From Candidatus Gastranaerophilales bacterium (GTDB taxonomy: Bacteria > Cyanobacteriota > Vampirovibrionia > Gastranaerophilales > JANQFW01), in contig JANQFW010000116.1 of NCBI GenBank assembly GCA_028277625.1, forward strand, positions 1 through 39,386: DNA of 39,386 bases, read 5' to 3'. Below, one piece after another: positions 1 to 8,803 of this stretch (positions are counted from its first letter, which is position 1; the number at the start of each line of letters is the position of its first letter). The notes beneath the pieces are model-generated. The model did no database searches. It was not told the DNA's origin and saw only the letters and a program-made list of their open reading frames with translations. The translations under genes were made by a program, and so were the position numbers.

Positions 1-49
1 TTACCTCTTGCTCAAATGTAGTATCTGTAACTTCTATTGCATTTGACAT
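1..49 (-). CDS. trxA: Thioredoxin, N-terminal fragment (gene runs off the left edge)
   Basis: Read on the minus strand, an ATG at 49-47 opens 16 codons before the window edge. They encode MSNAIEVTDTTFEQEV, which looks like the start of a bacterial thioredoxin: the first beta strand, followed in the family by a VLVDFWAxWCGPC-type active site that would lie outside this window. A good ribosome binding site (AAGGAG) sits 8-9 bases upstream. The gene diverges from the LptF/G permease gene, with about 90 bp between the two starts. If the call is right, the product is a small cytoplasmic dithiol reductase. The catalytic CxxC is not visible here, so the identity rests only on the N-terminal match. 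Confidence 0.65.
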   Translation of the reverse strand, partial: MSNAIEVTDTTFEQEV

Positions 50-138
50 TGAGAATATCTCCTTATAAAAATATTGTTTTTTATACTAAAATTAACATAG
101 ATGATTCTATCATAAAATTTATAGGATAACTAATAAAC

Positions 139-1236
139 ATGAAAAATCTTAAGATTATTGATCAATATATTTTTAAGCAACTTTTCGAAGTATTCATTAT
201 CGGCATTGTTATGTTTACCACAATTATGTTTGCTTCTGACAGTTTTTTATACCTTGTAAAACAGGTTACATCGCACGGTATACCTTTTAAAGTAGCCATG
301 CTGGCAATTATTTTAAAAATACCTTCGCTTATAGTTTTAACTATACCTATGGGGGTGTTGCTTGCTACGATAGTTACCTTTAACAGGCTATCACTAAATT
401 CTGAGTTAACGTGTGTTAGGGCATGTGGGATTAGTCTGGCGAGAGCATCTTTGCCGGTATTGGTATTTGGTATAATTGCAGGGTGTTCAAGTTTTTTTAT
501 TAATGAATTTATTGTACCTGCTGCTAATAAGCAAGCAAAGCTCTTAACTGTATGGGCATTGGGGCAAAAAAATATACCAGAGGGCAAGCATAATTTTTCG
601 ATTAAGGAGCTTAATAAAAATAATAACCTTAAGAGACTATTTTATATTGACCAGTGTAAGAAGAAGCTATTAGAAGGCATAACAGTGTTAGACCTATCAA
701 AACCAAATACTATCCAAGTGATTCAATCTAAGTATGGAAATACGTCACCGGAAAGCTGGTCCTTTCAGAATGGTGCGATTTATACAATTTCTGATAAGAA
801 GAATTTATTAAACACTACAGTATTTGATAACCTTGAATTATTTAGCAATATAGACTTATCAAGAGTTAAAAAGGTTGGGGCTCAGGATTTTAACTTTTTT
901 GAGCTGACTAATTTTATAAACAAGCAAAAGGAAAAGGGGAGGGAGTACCGAAAAAAGCTCGATGTTTTGCTGTATGAAAAAATTGCGTTGCCATTTACTG
1001 CAATTTTAATAGCCCTTATTGGTGTACCACTGGCTATTACCCCTCCTCGTGCAAGATTTAACAGAGGAATACTATTTAGTATTTTATTAATTTTCTGTTA
1101 TTATTTAATTAGAGCATTCTCTATTTCATTAGGCGAAACTCAAGTGTTGGCCCCGATATTTGCAGCGTGGTTACCAAATATGGTTATTTTCTCATTAGGG
1201 CTTTTATTATTCTATAGAAAAAATTGTAAAATATAA
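139..1236 (+). CDS. LptF/LptG family (YjgP/YjgQ) permease
   Basis: This 365-residue protein has the layout of the lipopolysaccharide-export permeases LptF and LptG. There are three hydrophobic segments near residues 13-35, 50-75 and 100-125, a soluble (periplasmic) middle region to about residue 275, and three more segments near 278-300, 308-330 and 335-360. In the family, two such subunits form the inner-membrane channel of the LptB2FG transporter that lifts lipopolysaccharide off the inner membrane, so it implies a cell with an outer membrane. The sequence does not tell me whether it is LptF or LptG, and no second copy or LptB ATPase is present in the window. The gene is followed after 1 base by a small helix-turn-helix gene, which suggests co-transcription. 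Confidence 0.85.
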   Translation: MKNLKIIDQYIFKQLFEVFIIGIVMFTTIMFASDSFLYLVKQVTSHGIPFKVAMLAIILKIPSLIVLTIPMGVLLATIVTFNRLSLNSELTCVRACGISLARASLPVLVFGIIAGCSSFFINEFIVPAANKQAKLLTVWALGQKNIPEGKHNFSIKELNKNNNLKRLFYIDQCKKKLLEGITVLDLSKPNTIQVIQSKYGNTSPESWSFQNGAIYTISDKKNLLNTTVFDNLELFSNIDLSRVKKVGAQDFNFFELTNFINKQKEKGREYRKKLDVLLYEKIALPFTAILIALIGVPLAITPPRARFNRGILFSILLIFCYYLIRAFSISLGETQVLAPIFAAWLPNMVIFSLGLLLFYRKNCKI

Positions 1237-1237
1237 T

Positions 1238-1561
1238 ATGATGACAATAACAAATAGTGACGAAGACAAAATATTAAAAACAGTAGGCTTAGAGCTTATG
1301 TTTGCTACCCCTGAAAAACAGGAATATGAGCATGGAATGACTGCGGTCGAGATTGCTCGCAGGTGTAAATTTAATCTTAATATAGTCAAAAAAAAGTTAA
1401 GGATTCTTAATGAAAAGGGCATTATTAGGTCTAAAGGAGTTAGCCCTAAGTTTTGGAAGTTTGATGATTACCGGTTTCAACGAATGGCCGAAGATGATCC
1501 TATTTATCTGCTATTATGCAGTTTTGATGATGTGGACTTTGATAAGTACTTTGACTACTAA
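1238..1561 (+). CDS. Small winged-helix-like protein
   Basis: A 107-residue protein whose residues about 28-67 look like a helix-turn-helix or winged helix: an MTAVEIARRC helix, a turn, then a second helix leading to a KGIIRSKG wing. The tail is very acidic and aromatic (DDVDFDKYFDY). The start follows the permease stop by a single base (two ATGs in a row at 1238 and 1241), so translation is probably coupled. Members of the wHTH fold usually bind DNA, but no specific family or target can be named. The acidic tail could also mediate protein contacts. The reading frame is intact, and its tight packing behind a clear gene makes it a real coding region. Confidence 0.7.
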   Translation: MMTITNSDEDKILKTVGLELMFATPEKQEYEHGMTAVEIARRCKFNLNIVKKKLRILNEKGIIRSKGVSPKFWKFDDYRFQRMAEDDPIYLLLCSFDDVDFDKYFDY

Positions 1562-1615
1562 AAGCGAGCCCAAAACAAAAAAATAGCCCCCTTGCTAGGA
1601 AGTTGAGGACGGATC

Positions 1616-1668
1616 AAAAACTTTAAAAGAGGGCAGGCACTATAAGTACCGCCCTCTTAGCCTTAAAG
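1616..1668 (-). terminator. Long near-perfect hairpin, intrinsic terminator between convergent genes
   Basis: AAGAGGGC at 1627-1634 pairs with GCCCTCTT at 1651-1658. The stem continues inward (GG/CC, then ACT/AGT around a 3-base loop) and outward (CTTTAA at 1621-1626 with TTAAAG at 1663-1668, four bases bulged). On the minus strand the stem is followed by TTTTTG, so it fits a terminator for the minus-strand gene ending at 1702. On the plus strand the T tract is missing. Confidence 0.7.
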
Positions 1669-1701
1669 GAGCCAAAAAAAATTATTCAATTTTATGTTAA
1701 A

Positions 1702-2265
1702 TCAAAACAATAAAAATTTAGGCAATGAAGCTTTTGCAGTGCAAAAGGGGAAAAAATAGGCACACTTATCCTGGGTGATAGTCATCACCTTTTTTAGGTC
1801 ATCGCTGAAAGCTTTGATACAGCTTAAGTCTAACTGAAGCAACAGTGATTGATAGACAACAATCATTGCCCCCAGGGGGATAAAGTGCTGTTTTGAGCTT
1901 GAGATTAAATTTTGCGTGGCTTGCGCATCCTTTAATCTCAAGTAAGATAATAAGTTTGTATTTTTTAACACTTGATTTAATATTGTATTATTAGCATCAA
2001 ATATGTTTAACACTTGTTTTTTATTTATATTAATAACTTTCACTGATGTCGCATCAGCTTTATTATTTTTATTTGATATTATTTTCTTTTTTAATTCTTT
2101 TAAAAGTAAAAATATAGGGTTAAAGTAAGTATCAATACGCTCAGAAGCGTAAAAAGAAAGCTTTTTCCTATTATTTGCAGACTGTGAAGCAATATTTGGA
2201 CATAGAAATATTATTATATTCCACAAAACACATAATATAGTTGTAATATATTGATTTATTTGCAT
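1702..2265 (-). CDS. Unknown protein with an N-terminal signal/anchor segment
   Basis: This 187-residue frame begins with a hydrophobic stretch (about residues 7-25) that looks like a signal peptide or membrane anchor, followed by a Lys/Ser/Asn-rich, mainly helical region. I recognise no domain. The C-terminus contains two cysteines, near CIKAFSDDLKK and CAYFFPFC. The ribosome binding site is weak (TAGG about 11 bases upstream). Support for it being a gene comes from the uninterrupted frame, the strong minus-strand terminator directly downstream, and the lack of a competing frame. It stands alone: the next gene upstream on the same strand is dnaB, more than 600 bp away. Confidence 0.55.
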   Translation of the reverse strand: MQINQYITTILCVLWNIIIFLCPNIASQSANNRKKLSFYASERIDTYFNPIFLLLKELKKKIISNKNNKADATSVKVININKKQVLNIFDANNTILNQVLKNTNLLSYLRLKDAQATQNLISSSKQHFIPLGAMIVVYQSLLLQLDLSCIKAFSDDLKKVMTITQDKCAYFFPFCTAKASLPKFLLF

Positions 2266-2587
2266 TTGATGAAAAACCTATATTTATTTACAATTTATCT
2301 ATTTAATATATATTATAACATTTTTTAAAAAATTTTAGGGATCATTATTAAGAAACATTAAGGATAATATTCTATAAACATGGCTACTTAAATACAACAG
2401 TTTAATATTGATCTTATTTTAATGTTATATCTTTTGAATATTAGCGCCTTTTAAAAAAAATAATTATAGATTTATCTCGGCAATTATTCAAAAAAATTTG
2501 TTTTTATAACAGTGGGGATAATAAAAGATACGAAAAGGGTAAGAAAAAAGCTAATTATAACAAAGGTTTACAGACAAACAAAATGCT

Positions 2588-2693
2588 TATACTAACTCTA
2601 AAATATTTTTTAGATTATTTGATCGGGTTAAAACTAATAAAATAAACTAGTCTCTGAAAAGAGTAATCTGAAATTCAACTGATGAGCAGTATA
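2588..2693 (+). repeat. Dispersed 106-bp palindromic repeat, copy 1
   Basis: Starts with TATACT and ends with AGTATA. The right arm reads CTGAAA, 16 bases, TATAAA outward to the plus strand. The left arm, read outward on the minus strand, gives CTAAAA, 16 bases, TATA. This is the only copy in the window without a clear gene start within about 135 bp. Confidence 0.85.
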
Positions 2694-2855
2694 AATAGGG
2701 AAGTAAGATATTTTAGTGTGAAAAAACACACGACATTTAAAAATAAAATAGGAATAGGAATTTGGACGAGTAAGTTTAGGAAGCTTTCATTCATTAAAAA
2801 AAGAATTGCGAAAAATACCTCATATACCTTAATATACCTCATAGCTTATACACCG

Positions 2856-2882
2856 GGTGGCAATGTCACCTGTTTTTATTTT
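2856..2882 (+). terminator. Possible plus-strand terminator
   Basis: GGTGG (2856-2860) can pair with TCACC (2866-2870) around a 5-base loop, followed by TGTTTTTATTTT. No plus-strand gene precedes it. The only obvious source of a transcript is the outward-facing end of repeat copy 1. The stem is short, so this may be chance. Confidence 0.35.
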
Positions 2883-2900
2883 GTTCGCAGTATTTTCGTT

Positions 2901-4256
2901 TTAAAACACTTCAGTGTTTTTTGCCGGATTTTTGAACCTGGTAATATTATTTTGAAACAATAGTTCTACAGTTCCAACAGGTCCGTTTCTTTGCTTAGCA
3001 ATAATAATCTCGGCTTTACCTTTATTATTTTCAGCAGACTCAGGATTGTAATACTCATCTCTGTATATAAACATTACAATATCGGCGTCTTGCTCAATAC
3101 TTCCACTTTCTCTTAAGTCACTAAGCATTGGACGCTTATTTGTTCTTGATTCAACCGCACGAGATAACTGAGACAAGGCAATAACAGGAACTTTTAATTC
3201 TCTGGCTAGTCCTTTAAGACCACGAGAAATTTTAGAAATCTCTTGTACTCTGTCATTAGAGCCGGTACCTTCCATCAACTGCAAATAGTCAATGATTATC
3301 ATACCCATATCTTTTTGCTCCATACAAAGCCTTCTACACTTAGCCCTAAGGTCCATAACCGTAGCACCAGGCGAATCATCAATGAAAATTGGCGAATCTG
3401 CCAATTTTCCCATTGCTCCGGCAAGCTTATTCCAGTCATCTGTTTGCATATGACCGGTTCTTAGCCTGTTACTGTCAATCTCTGCTTCGGAACATAGCAT
3501 CCTTTGTACAAGCTGTTCCTTTGACATCTCTAAACTAAATATTGCAACAGGCTTCTTTTGGTTAATACCTACGGCCTGTGCAATATTCAAACAAAAAGCT
3601 GTTTTACCCATAGAGGGTCTTGCTGCAAGGATAATCAAATCAGATGGCTGAAACCCAGCCGTATAGTTATCTAAATCATAAAAACCACTTGATACGCCAG
3701 TTAAGTCATCACGGTTATTGTATCGTTTTTCGATCATATCGTAACTTTCAACTACGATATCTTTAACGTGTACAAGATCTTCCGCCACTTTTCTTTGAGC
3801 AATTGCAAATATAGACTGCTCTGCCGCATCCAAAACTCTGGATGTATCTGTTTCTTGATATGCCATAGACACAATATTAGAGCCGGCTGCTATTAAGTCT
3901 CTTAATATAGACTTATCAGCTATCAAATTAGCATAATAATCTGAGTTTGCAGTTGTTACAACGGACAACGCAAGGTCGTTTATATAAGATCTTCCGCCGA
4001 CGTTCTCTAGTTTGCCGCTGTCTCTTAATGATTCTGATACAGTAACAACATCAATAGGCTCATTATTACTAAAAAGCTCTAATATAGTAGAATAAATTAA
4101 TTTATGCGCCTGTTTGTAAAAATAATCAGGTTTTAATACTTCAACCAAACTGGTTATACAAACGGGATTAACCAACAAAGCCCCCAAAACAGCTTGTTCT
4201 GACTCAAGACTCTGCGGTGGTAATTTTTCTATTTGAGATACATTGTTCTCTACCAC
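2901..4256 (-). CDS. dnaB: Replicative DNA helicase DnaB
   Basis: The 451-residue product has both DnaB domains. The N-terminal helical domain (about 10-120) binds primase, and the RecA-like domain (about 185-440) carries the Walker A motif ARPSMGKTA with K218, the Walker B IIIDYLQLM, and the later LSQLSR and AKQRNGPVG segments typical of the family. DnaB is the hexameric, ATP-driven 5'-3' helicase of the replication fork. The start codon is GTG, with GGGAG 9-10 bases upstream. A copy of the dispersed repeat lies 23 bp ahead and offers a promoter (TATAAT). An 8-bp inverted repeat at 2903-2920 overlaps the last codons and may help termination. No intein interrupts the gene. Confidence 0.97.
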   Translation of the reverse strand: MVENNVSQIEKLPPQSLESEQAVLGALLVNPVCITSLVEVLKPDYFYKQAHKLIYSTILELFSNNEPIDVVTVSESLRDSGKLENVGGRSYINDLALSVVTTANSDYYANLIADKSILRDLIAAGSNIVSMAYQETDTSRVLDAAEQSIFAIAQRKVAEDLVHVKDIVVESYDMIEKRYNNRDDLTGVSSGFYDLDNYTAGFQPSDLIILAARPSMGKTAFCLNIAQAVGINQKKPVAIFSLEMSKEQLVQRMLCSEAEIDSNRLRTGHMQTDDWNKLAGAMGKLADSPIFIDDSPGATVMDLRAKCRRLCMEQKDMGMIIIDYLQLMEGTGSNDRVQEISKISRGLKGLARELKVPVIALSQLSRAVESRTNKRPMLSDLRESGSIEQDADIVMFIYRDEYYNPESAENNKGKAEIIIAKQRNGPVGTVELLFQNNITRFKNPAKNTEVF

Positions 4257-4277
4257 TTATCGTTACTCCCTTATATA

Positions 4278-4305
4278 ATTATACTACTCATCAATTAAGT
4301 TTCAG
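4278..4305 (-). promoter_or_regulatory. Predicted dnaB promoter inside the repeat end
   Basis: Read on the minus strand: CTGAAA (4305-4300) as a 4-of-6 match to the -35 box, a 16-bp spacer, then TATAAT (4283-4278), a perfect -10 hexamer. The GTG start of dnaB is about 22 bases further on. The -10 straddles the terminus of repeat copy 2. Confidence 0.55.
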
Positions 4306-4385
4306 ATTACTCTTTTCTAAGTATAGACTACGTTATTAGATTTAACTAGATTAAATAATCTAAAAAGTATTTTTGAGTGAGCATA
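4280..4385 (-). repeat. Dispersed 106-bp palindromic repeat, copy 2
   Basis: Runs from TATACT to AGCATA and is directly upstream of dnaB. It is oriented with the CTCATCAATTAA-type end next to the gene, as also seen at polA, pgk, thrS and mtnA. Confidence 0.85.
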
Positions 4386-4447
4386 TAAACATATTATAGT
4401 GAGCAGACGAAGAGAAAAAATGATTTAAACAGCTTAAATCCAAATAA

Positions 4448-4879
4448 TTATTGTCCTTTTAATTTAGATTGTATTTGAGCAAAAAAACTGTTTACAAAGT
4501 CCTGAGATAAATCATATTCACCGTTTGAAGGTGTTACTCTGATGTATGTTAACTTTTGATTTACAGGTAAGATTATTATAAAAACTTCTTTTTCTTCTGA
4601 TAACCTGGCAACTATATGGCCCTTTTCAGAATTAAAAGATAATATGTTGGTATCTAAATCGCTTAATACAGCAATTGTATTTATATATACCTCCATATAC
4701 GAAGCATCAAATGCCTTTAAGTGGTCAAGCAGGTTTTGACTGCTATGCCCGGGGAAATATGCACTTAGTAAACCATTGTTAGTGTTACCATTTAGCTCTA
4801 TATTCTGAGCATTGCTCGACTGAAAAAAGTTAATAAAAAATAAAAATAAGATTAAGTATCTAATTATATTTTTTCTCAT
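4448..4879 (-). CDS. Small exported protein of unknown function
   Basis: The chosen ATG (4879-4877) shares one base with the polA stop codon (TAATG), which suggests translational coupling. A start five codons earlier would overlap polA by 16 bases and is less likely. The 143-residue product starts with a classic signal peptide: charged MRKN, a hydrophobic core LILFLFFINFF, then a likely cleavage near SNAQ. The rest is a small mixed alpha/beta domain with no motif I recognise. Its position behind polA seems shared transcription rather than shared function, since one product is exported and the other is a DNA polymerase. Confidence 0.75.
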   Translation of the reverse strand: MRKNIIRYLILFLFFINFFQSSNAQNIELNGNTNNGLLSAYFPGHSSQNLLDHLKAFDASYMEVYINTIAVLSDLDTNILSFNSEKGHIVARLSEEKEVFIIILPVNQKLTYIRVTPSNGEYDLSQDFVNSFFAQIQSKLKGQ

Positions 4880-7755
4880 TAAGTTTCCATCCAACTAGGC
4901 CCGCAATTAACATCTACTAATAATGGTACTTCAAGCGGCTGATCTAATTCCATACATTTTTTCACAATACTAATCGTATCGTCTAACTCATTCTTCGGTA
5001 CTTCCAAAACAAGTTCGTCGTGTACCTGAAGTATTAATTTAGCATTTAATTTTGACGAAATCAATTGCTTGTGAAGTTTTATCATTGCAATTTTTATTAA
5101 ATCTGCTGCAGTACCCTGTAAAGGAGCGTTTATCGCTGCTCTTTCGGCAAATTCCCTTATTGATCGATTTCTACTGCTTAACTCGTCTTGTAGATATCTT
5201 TTTCTACCGTAAAGAGTTGTTACATAACCTTTTTCATGTGCGTCTGCTATTGTACCATCCATAAATTCTTTTATTTTTGGATAAGTTACAAAATATTTTT
5301 CTATTATCTCTTTAGCCTCTCTTGGAGGAATACCAAGTGATTCTGCTAGGCCATAGTTTGATTGTCCATATATAATACCAAAATTAACAGCTTTTGCCTT
5401 TCTTCTCATATCTTTTGTTACATCTTCCATAGGTACATCAAAGACAGATGCTGCGGTAGTAGTATGGATATCCTTATTGTTTTTATAAGCATCAATTAAA
5501 ATAGGATCTTCAGAGTAATGAGCCAATAATCTTAGCTCAATTTGTGAATAGTCTACTGATAAAATAACTTCAGTATCTTTATTAGTAGGCACAAATGCCG
5601 CTCTGATGCGATTGCCCAATTCTGTTTTTATCGGTATATTTTGCAAATTAGGGTTACTGCTAGATAGCCTACCGGTTGCAGTTATTGTTTGGTTAAAGCT
5701 TGTATGAACCCTATCGGTTGCAGGATTTACCAAAGCTGGTAATGCATCAATATAAGTTGATTTTAATTTTGACAAGTGCCTATGCTCAAGCAATAAGTTA
5801 ATTATTGGATGCTCATCTTTTAAAGACTCTAAAATCTTTGCACTAGTGCTATAACCTGTTTTTGTCTTTTTAGGCTTTTTAGATAAGTTTAATCTTTCAA
5901 ATAAAACTTCGCCTACTTGCTTTGGAGAATTTACATTAAAAGGTAATCCTGAATAGGCAAATATTTCAGCCTCTAATTTTTGTATATTAGCTTCTAATTC
6001 TTCAGATAAACTTTTTAAATAATCTAAATCAAGGCAAACGCCTGTTCTTTCCATTTGTGCAAGCACAGGAACCAATGGTATTTCTATATCCATTAATATC
6101 TTTTTTTCAGATTCGTCCAAACGCTCAGCATAAAATTTAGCTAGCTCTAGTGTAGACTTAGCATCAGCCGCTGCATACCTAGCTGCATCTTTTATGTTTA
6201 CTTTATCCATGGTTATTTGAGATTTGCCAGTGCCTATTAAATCTTCTATTGGTTGCATTTCATACTTAAGGTGATAGCTTGCCTGCTGCTTTAATCCATG
6301 CTTAGAGGCTGGATTCTTTACATAACTTGCCAGCATTGTATCGTATAAATGATTAGAGATATTAATATTATATTTTTTAAGAAAATTAAGTTCAAATTTT
6401 ATATTTTGTATAACTTTTAGTATACTTTCATCTTCTAAAGCAGGTTTTAGCTTAGCTAAAGCATAATCAAAATCCGGCTGAGCACCTTCACTATGAGCAA
6501 CAGGTACATAAAAACTCTCTGTTTTATTATCCTGTAACTCATCTATATATACCTGATTAGCTTTATTTTGTATTTGATTGTTCCATGCAAAAGACATACC
6601 GACCAGATCATTATTAAAAGTATCAAGTCCTGTTGTTTCTATATCAAAAGAAAAAATATTTTGAGCTGAAAGCTTGGATATAAAATCATCAAAAGCATCA
6701 TTAGAATCTATAATACTAAAATCAAAATCTATTTGAGGAATCTCTTCTTGGGACTGTTCTTGTTTTTGATCAAATAGTCCCAGTTGATTATCAGTTTTTT
6801 GTACTCTTATAGCAGATTTTTGCTTGGTCATCGAAAGCAATTCTTCTGAAATAGCAGGCTTTACACCCTCATTAAACGGCATTAACATATCTGGTAATTG
6901 CTTTAAAAAACTTTTAAACTCTACTTTTCTTAAATAATCTGTTAATTTTTCCACATCTGGCATTGTTAAATGAGTATGTTCAAAGTCAAACTCTATTGGT
7001 ACATCTCTTTTGATCGTCGCTAAAAACTTACTTGTTTCTGCAATTTCCTTGCCTTCTTCTATTTTTTTTCTGATGGCGTTTCCGCTAATTTCATCAGTAT
7101 GAGATAAAATATTTTCCATAGTACCAAACTGAGTAAGAAGCTTTACAGCAGTTTTTTCTCCTACGCCTCTTATGCCTGGGATATTATCAGAAGTGTCACC
7201 TCTTAAGCCTTTATAGTCAATGATTTGCTCCGGCCATACGCCCATTTTTTCGTGGACTTTTTCTTTGTCATATTCAATCAATTCACCTTTTGAAGGAATT
7301 AGTACAGTTACATTTTCTTCGTCTAATAGCTGAAAAGAATCTTGATCGCCTGTTAAGATAAAAGTTTTATGGCCTAGTTCGCTTGCTTTTTTAGATATAG
7401 TTCCAATTATATCATCTGCTTCGTAGCCAGGCATTTTGTAAATAGGTATGCCAAAAGTCTCAACACCTTCTATTAAAACAGATAACTGCTCTTTGAGAGA
7501 ATCTGGCATTGCTTGTCTGTTGGCTTTGTATTCAGGATAGGCTTCTAGCCTAAATGTTTCTCTGCCTACATCAAAAGATACTGCTATTGCATCGGGACTG
7601 ACTTTTTTTAACAGGTCAAATAATGATTTAAAAAATCCATATATAGCCCAGGTCGGTAATCCTGCGGAAGTTTTCATTCCTGTTCTTTCCAATGCAAAGA
7701 ATGACCTGTATGCCAATGCGTGACCGTCTATTAGTATTAATGTCTTAGAACCCAT
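4879..7755 (-). CDS. polA: DNA polymerase I
   Basis: At 958 residues this is a full three-domain Pol I. The 5' nuclease domain spans about 1-290, with GHALAYRSFFAL near the start and the metal ligands in GYEADDIIGT and TGDQDS. The proofreading domain begins near 350 and keeps the DIETT motif (D371, E373) and a downstream YDTM/DAKSTLEL pair, so 3'-5' exonuclease activity is expected. The polymerase domain has motif A (VDYSQIELRLL), motif B (RRKAKAVNFGIIYG) and motif C (VHDE near 912-914). Pol I removes Okazaki primers and fills repair gaps. The ATG start is followed by MGSKTLILIDGH, with AGGAG about 9 bases upstream. A repeat copy lies 46 bp ahead. Confidence 0.97.
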   Translation of the reverse strand: MGSKTLILIDGHALAYRSFFALERTGMKTSAGLPTWAIYGFFKSLFDLLKKVSPDAIAVSFDVGRETFRLEAYPEYKANRQAMPDSLKEQLSVLIEGVETFGIPIYKMPGYEADDIIGTISKKASELGHKTFILTGDQDSFQLLDEENVTVLIPSKGELIEYDKEKVHEKMGVWPEQIIDYKGLRGDTSDNIPGIRGVGEKTAVKLLTQFGTMENILSHTDEISGNAIRKKIEEGKEIAETSKFLATIKRDVPIEFDFEHTHLTMPDVEKLTDYLRKVEFKSFLKQLPDMLMPFNEGVKPAISEELLSMTKQKSAIRVQKTDNQLGLFDQKQEQSQEEIPQIDFDFSIIDSNDAFDDFISKLSAQNIFSFDIETTGLDTFNNDLVGMSFAWNNQIQNKANQVYIDELQDNKTESFYVPVAHSEGAQPDFDYALAKLKPALEDESILKVIQNIKFELNFLKKYNINISNHLYDTMLASYVKNPASKHGLKQQASYHLKYEMQPIEDLIGTGKSQITMDKVNIKDAARYAAADAKSTLELAKFYAERLDESEKKILMDIEIPLVPVLAQMERTGVCLDLDYLKSLSEELEANIQKLEAEIFAYSGLPFNVNSPKQVGEVLFERLNLSKKPKKTKTGYSTSAKILESLKDEHPIINLLLEHRHLSKLKSTYIDALPALVNPATDRVHTSFNQTITATGRLSSSNPNLQNIPIKTELGNRIRAAFVPTNKDTEVILSVDYSQIELRLLAHYSEDPILIDAYKNNKDIHTTTAASVFDVPMEDVTKDMRRKAKAVNFGIIYGQSNYGLAESLGIPPREAKEIIEKYFVTYPKIKEFMDGTIADAHEKGYVTTLYGRKRYLQDELSSRNRSIREFAERAAINAPLQGTAADLIKIAMIKLHKQLISSKLNAKLILQVHDELVLEVPKNELDDTISIVKKCMELDQPLEVPLLVDVNCGPSWMET

Positions 7756-8062
7756 GCAATAACTCCTCTCAAGTTTAATTTATTTTTTTCATTTTTTATT
7801 TTATTCTACTCTTCAGCTAACTTTTAACTAATCTTTTCAGAGATTAACGTGTTTTATTAGTTTTAAAATGATGGAATAACCTGAATAGTATTTTAGAGTT
7901 AGTATAACAAAAAAAGGGCATAATCGAGAAAATTAAAGAAAAATTAAAAAATGAAACATAGCCCAACATTTATACTACAATAATATAAAGATGTTAATCT
8001 TATTGAAAATTAAATTTACTTACTATTATAAATTTTTTATAAACTATCAAAAGGAGAAAAAA
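7756..8062. other. Divergent intergenic region between polA and the zinc-ribbon gene
   Basis: Contains repeat copy 3 at 7802-7906, closest to polA. The remaining 156 bp towards the plus-strand gene is A+T-rich with no hairpin I would call. Confidence 0.6.
7802..7906 (-). repeat. Dispersed 106-bp palindromic repeat, copy 3
   Basis: Runs from TATTCT to AGTATA (105 bp). The polA-proximal end has drifted: the -10-like TATA has become AGAATA on the minus strand. The far end keeps the TATTTTAGAGTTAGTATA sequence facing the plus-strand gene at 8063. Confidence 0.8.
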
Positions 8063-8719
8063 ATGTCTGATGATATTAGACCAATAGGCAAAGAAAATCA
8101 TTTTTTATATAATGTTCCTAAAGTAGATGGCGCTAAAGTGAGAGATGATAAATTAAACTGTCCTCATTGTTTAACAGTAAATGGCAAAATCGTTCCAGAT
8201 CATGTTAGCCAGTCATACAGTCAGAATACTAAGCAAATTTACGAAGGAGAAGCTAAAACTCCTCCATTTGGATTTGCTAAATGTGAAAACTGCAACAACT
8301 ACACTATGTGGCAAAGAACAAAAGAAGGAGCTGCATCTGCAGTAAATCAAAATGAAATAGCAAAAAATATCCCGCAAGAAATACAAAAAACGTTCAATGA
8401 AGCCATAAACTTAAGAGACAAACAACCTGATAAAGCTGCAGAGCTGCTTTTATATTCAATTAAATCGCTTAATGTACATTTATGTGGTCATGAAAAATGT
8501 AATTTTGATCAAATGATCACAACTTTTGAGCATGCAATACCTACACATGAACATGCCAGGCTTCTTTATCCTATTAAAGATATCTTAAACAATATAATCT
8601 TTCATCAAAACTCATCTGGTGATAAACAGAAGCTACTTAATGACTTAATTAGCCTCTATAATTTTATTGCCTTAACTAACAACCCTAAAGGCAAGCCAAA
8701 GAAAAAAATAGATATATAA
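8063..8719 (+). CDS. Zinc-ribbon protein with a DUF4145-like region
   Basis: The start is the ATG at 8063, which has AAGGAG 6-8 bases upstream; the frame is open 24 codons further but lacks a ribosome site there. The 218-residue product has two cysteine pairs (CPHC about residue 29 and CENC about residue 71) that can form one zinc ribbon. A helical region follows whose AINLRDKQPDKAAELLLYSIKSL segment resembles the DUF4145 helix, known from proteins often linked to restriction systems, toxins or phage defence. Later CGHEKC and several histidines could bind a second metal. No restriction or defence gene lies nearby. The DUF4145 call is by pattern only. Confidence 0.6.
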   Translation: MSDDIRPIGKENHFLYNVPKVDGAKVRDDKLNCPHCLTVNGKIVPDHVSQSYSQNTKQIYEGEAKTPPFGFAKCENCNNYTMWQRTKEGAASAVNQNEIAKNIPQEIQKTFNEAINLRDKQPDKAAELLLYSIKSLNVHLCGHEKCNFDQMITTFEHAIPTHEHARLLYPIKDILNNIIFHQNSSGDKQKLLNDLISLYNFIALTNNPKGKPKKKIDI

Positions 8720-8745
8720 ACATTAGAAAATATTGGCAAAAAACA

Positions 8746-8778
8746 ATAGGAAGTCTTGATCGAGGCTTCCTACTTTAG
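8746..8778. terminator. Terminator between convergent genes
   Basis: TAGGAAG (8747-8753) pairs with CTTCCTA (8766-8772) around a 12-base loop with possible inner pairs. It sits between the plus-strand gene ending at 8719 and pgk ending at 8804, and could serve both, although the T tracts are poor. Confidence 0.6.
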
Positions 8779-8803
8779 TTATATTTAGATTTTTGGTTAT
8801 TGG

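Larger units (their letters stand above)
2266..2900. other. 635-bp non-coding gap upstream of the 1702-2265 gene
   Basis: Very A+T-rich. It holds one full copy of the 106-bp dispersed repeat (2588-2693), which here does not abut a gene start. About 165 bp further on, a small plus-strand hairpin with a T tract lies near 2856-2882. A plus-strand frame at 2682-2963 begins inside the repeat, has no ribosome binding site and runs into the 3' end of dnaB, so it is not called as a gene. Confidence 0.6.

Noticed and set aside
2682-2963. A 93-codon plus-strand reading frame beside dnaB
   Set aside because: It begins inside the dispersed repeat, has no ribosome binding site, overlaps the 3' end of dnaB on the other strand, and looks like no protein family.
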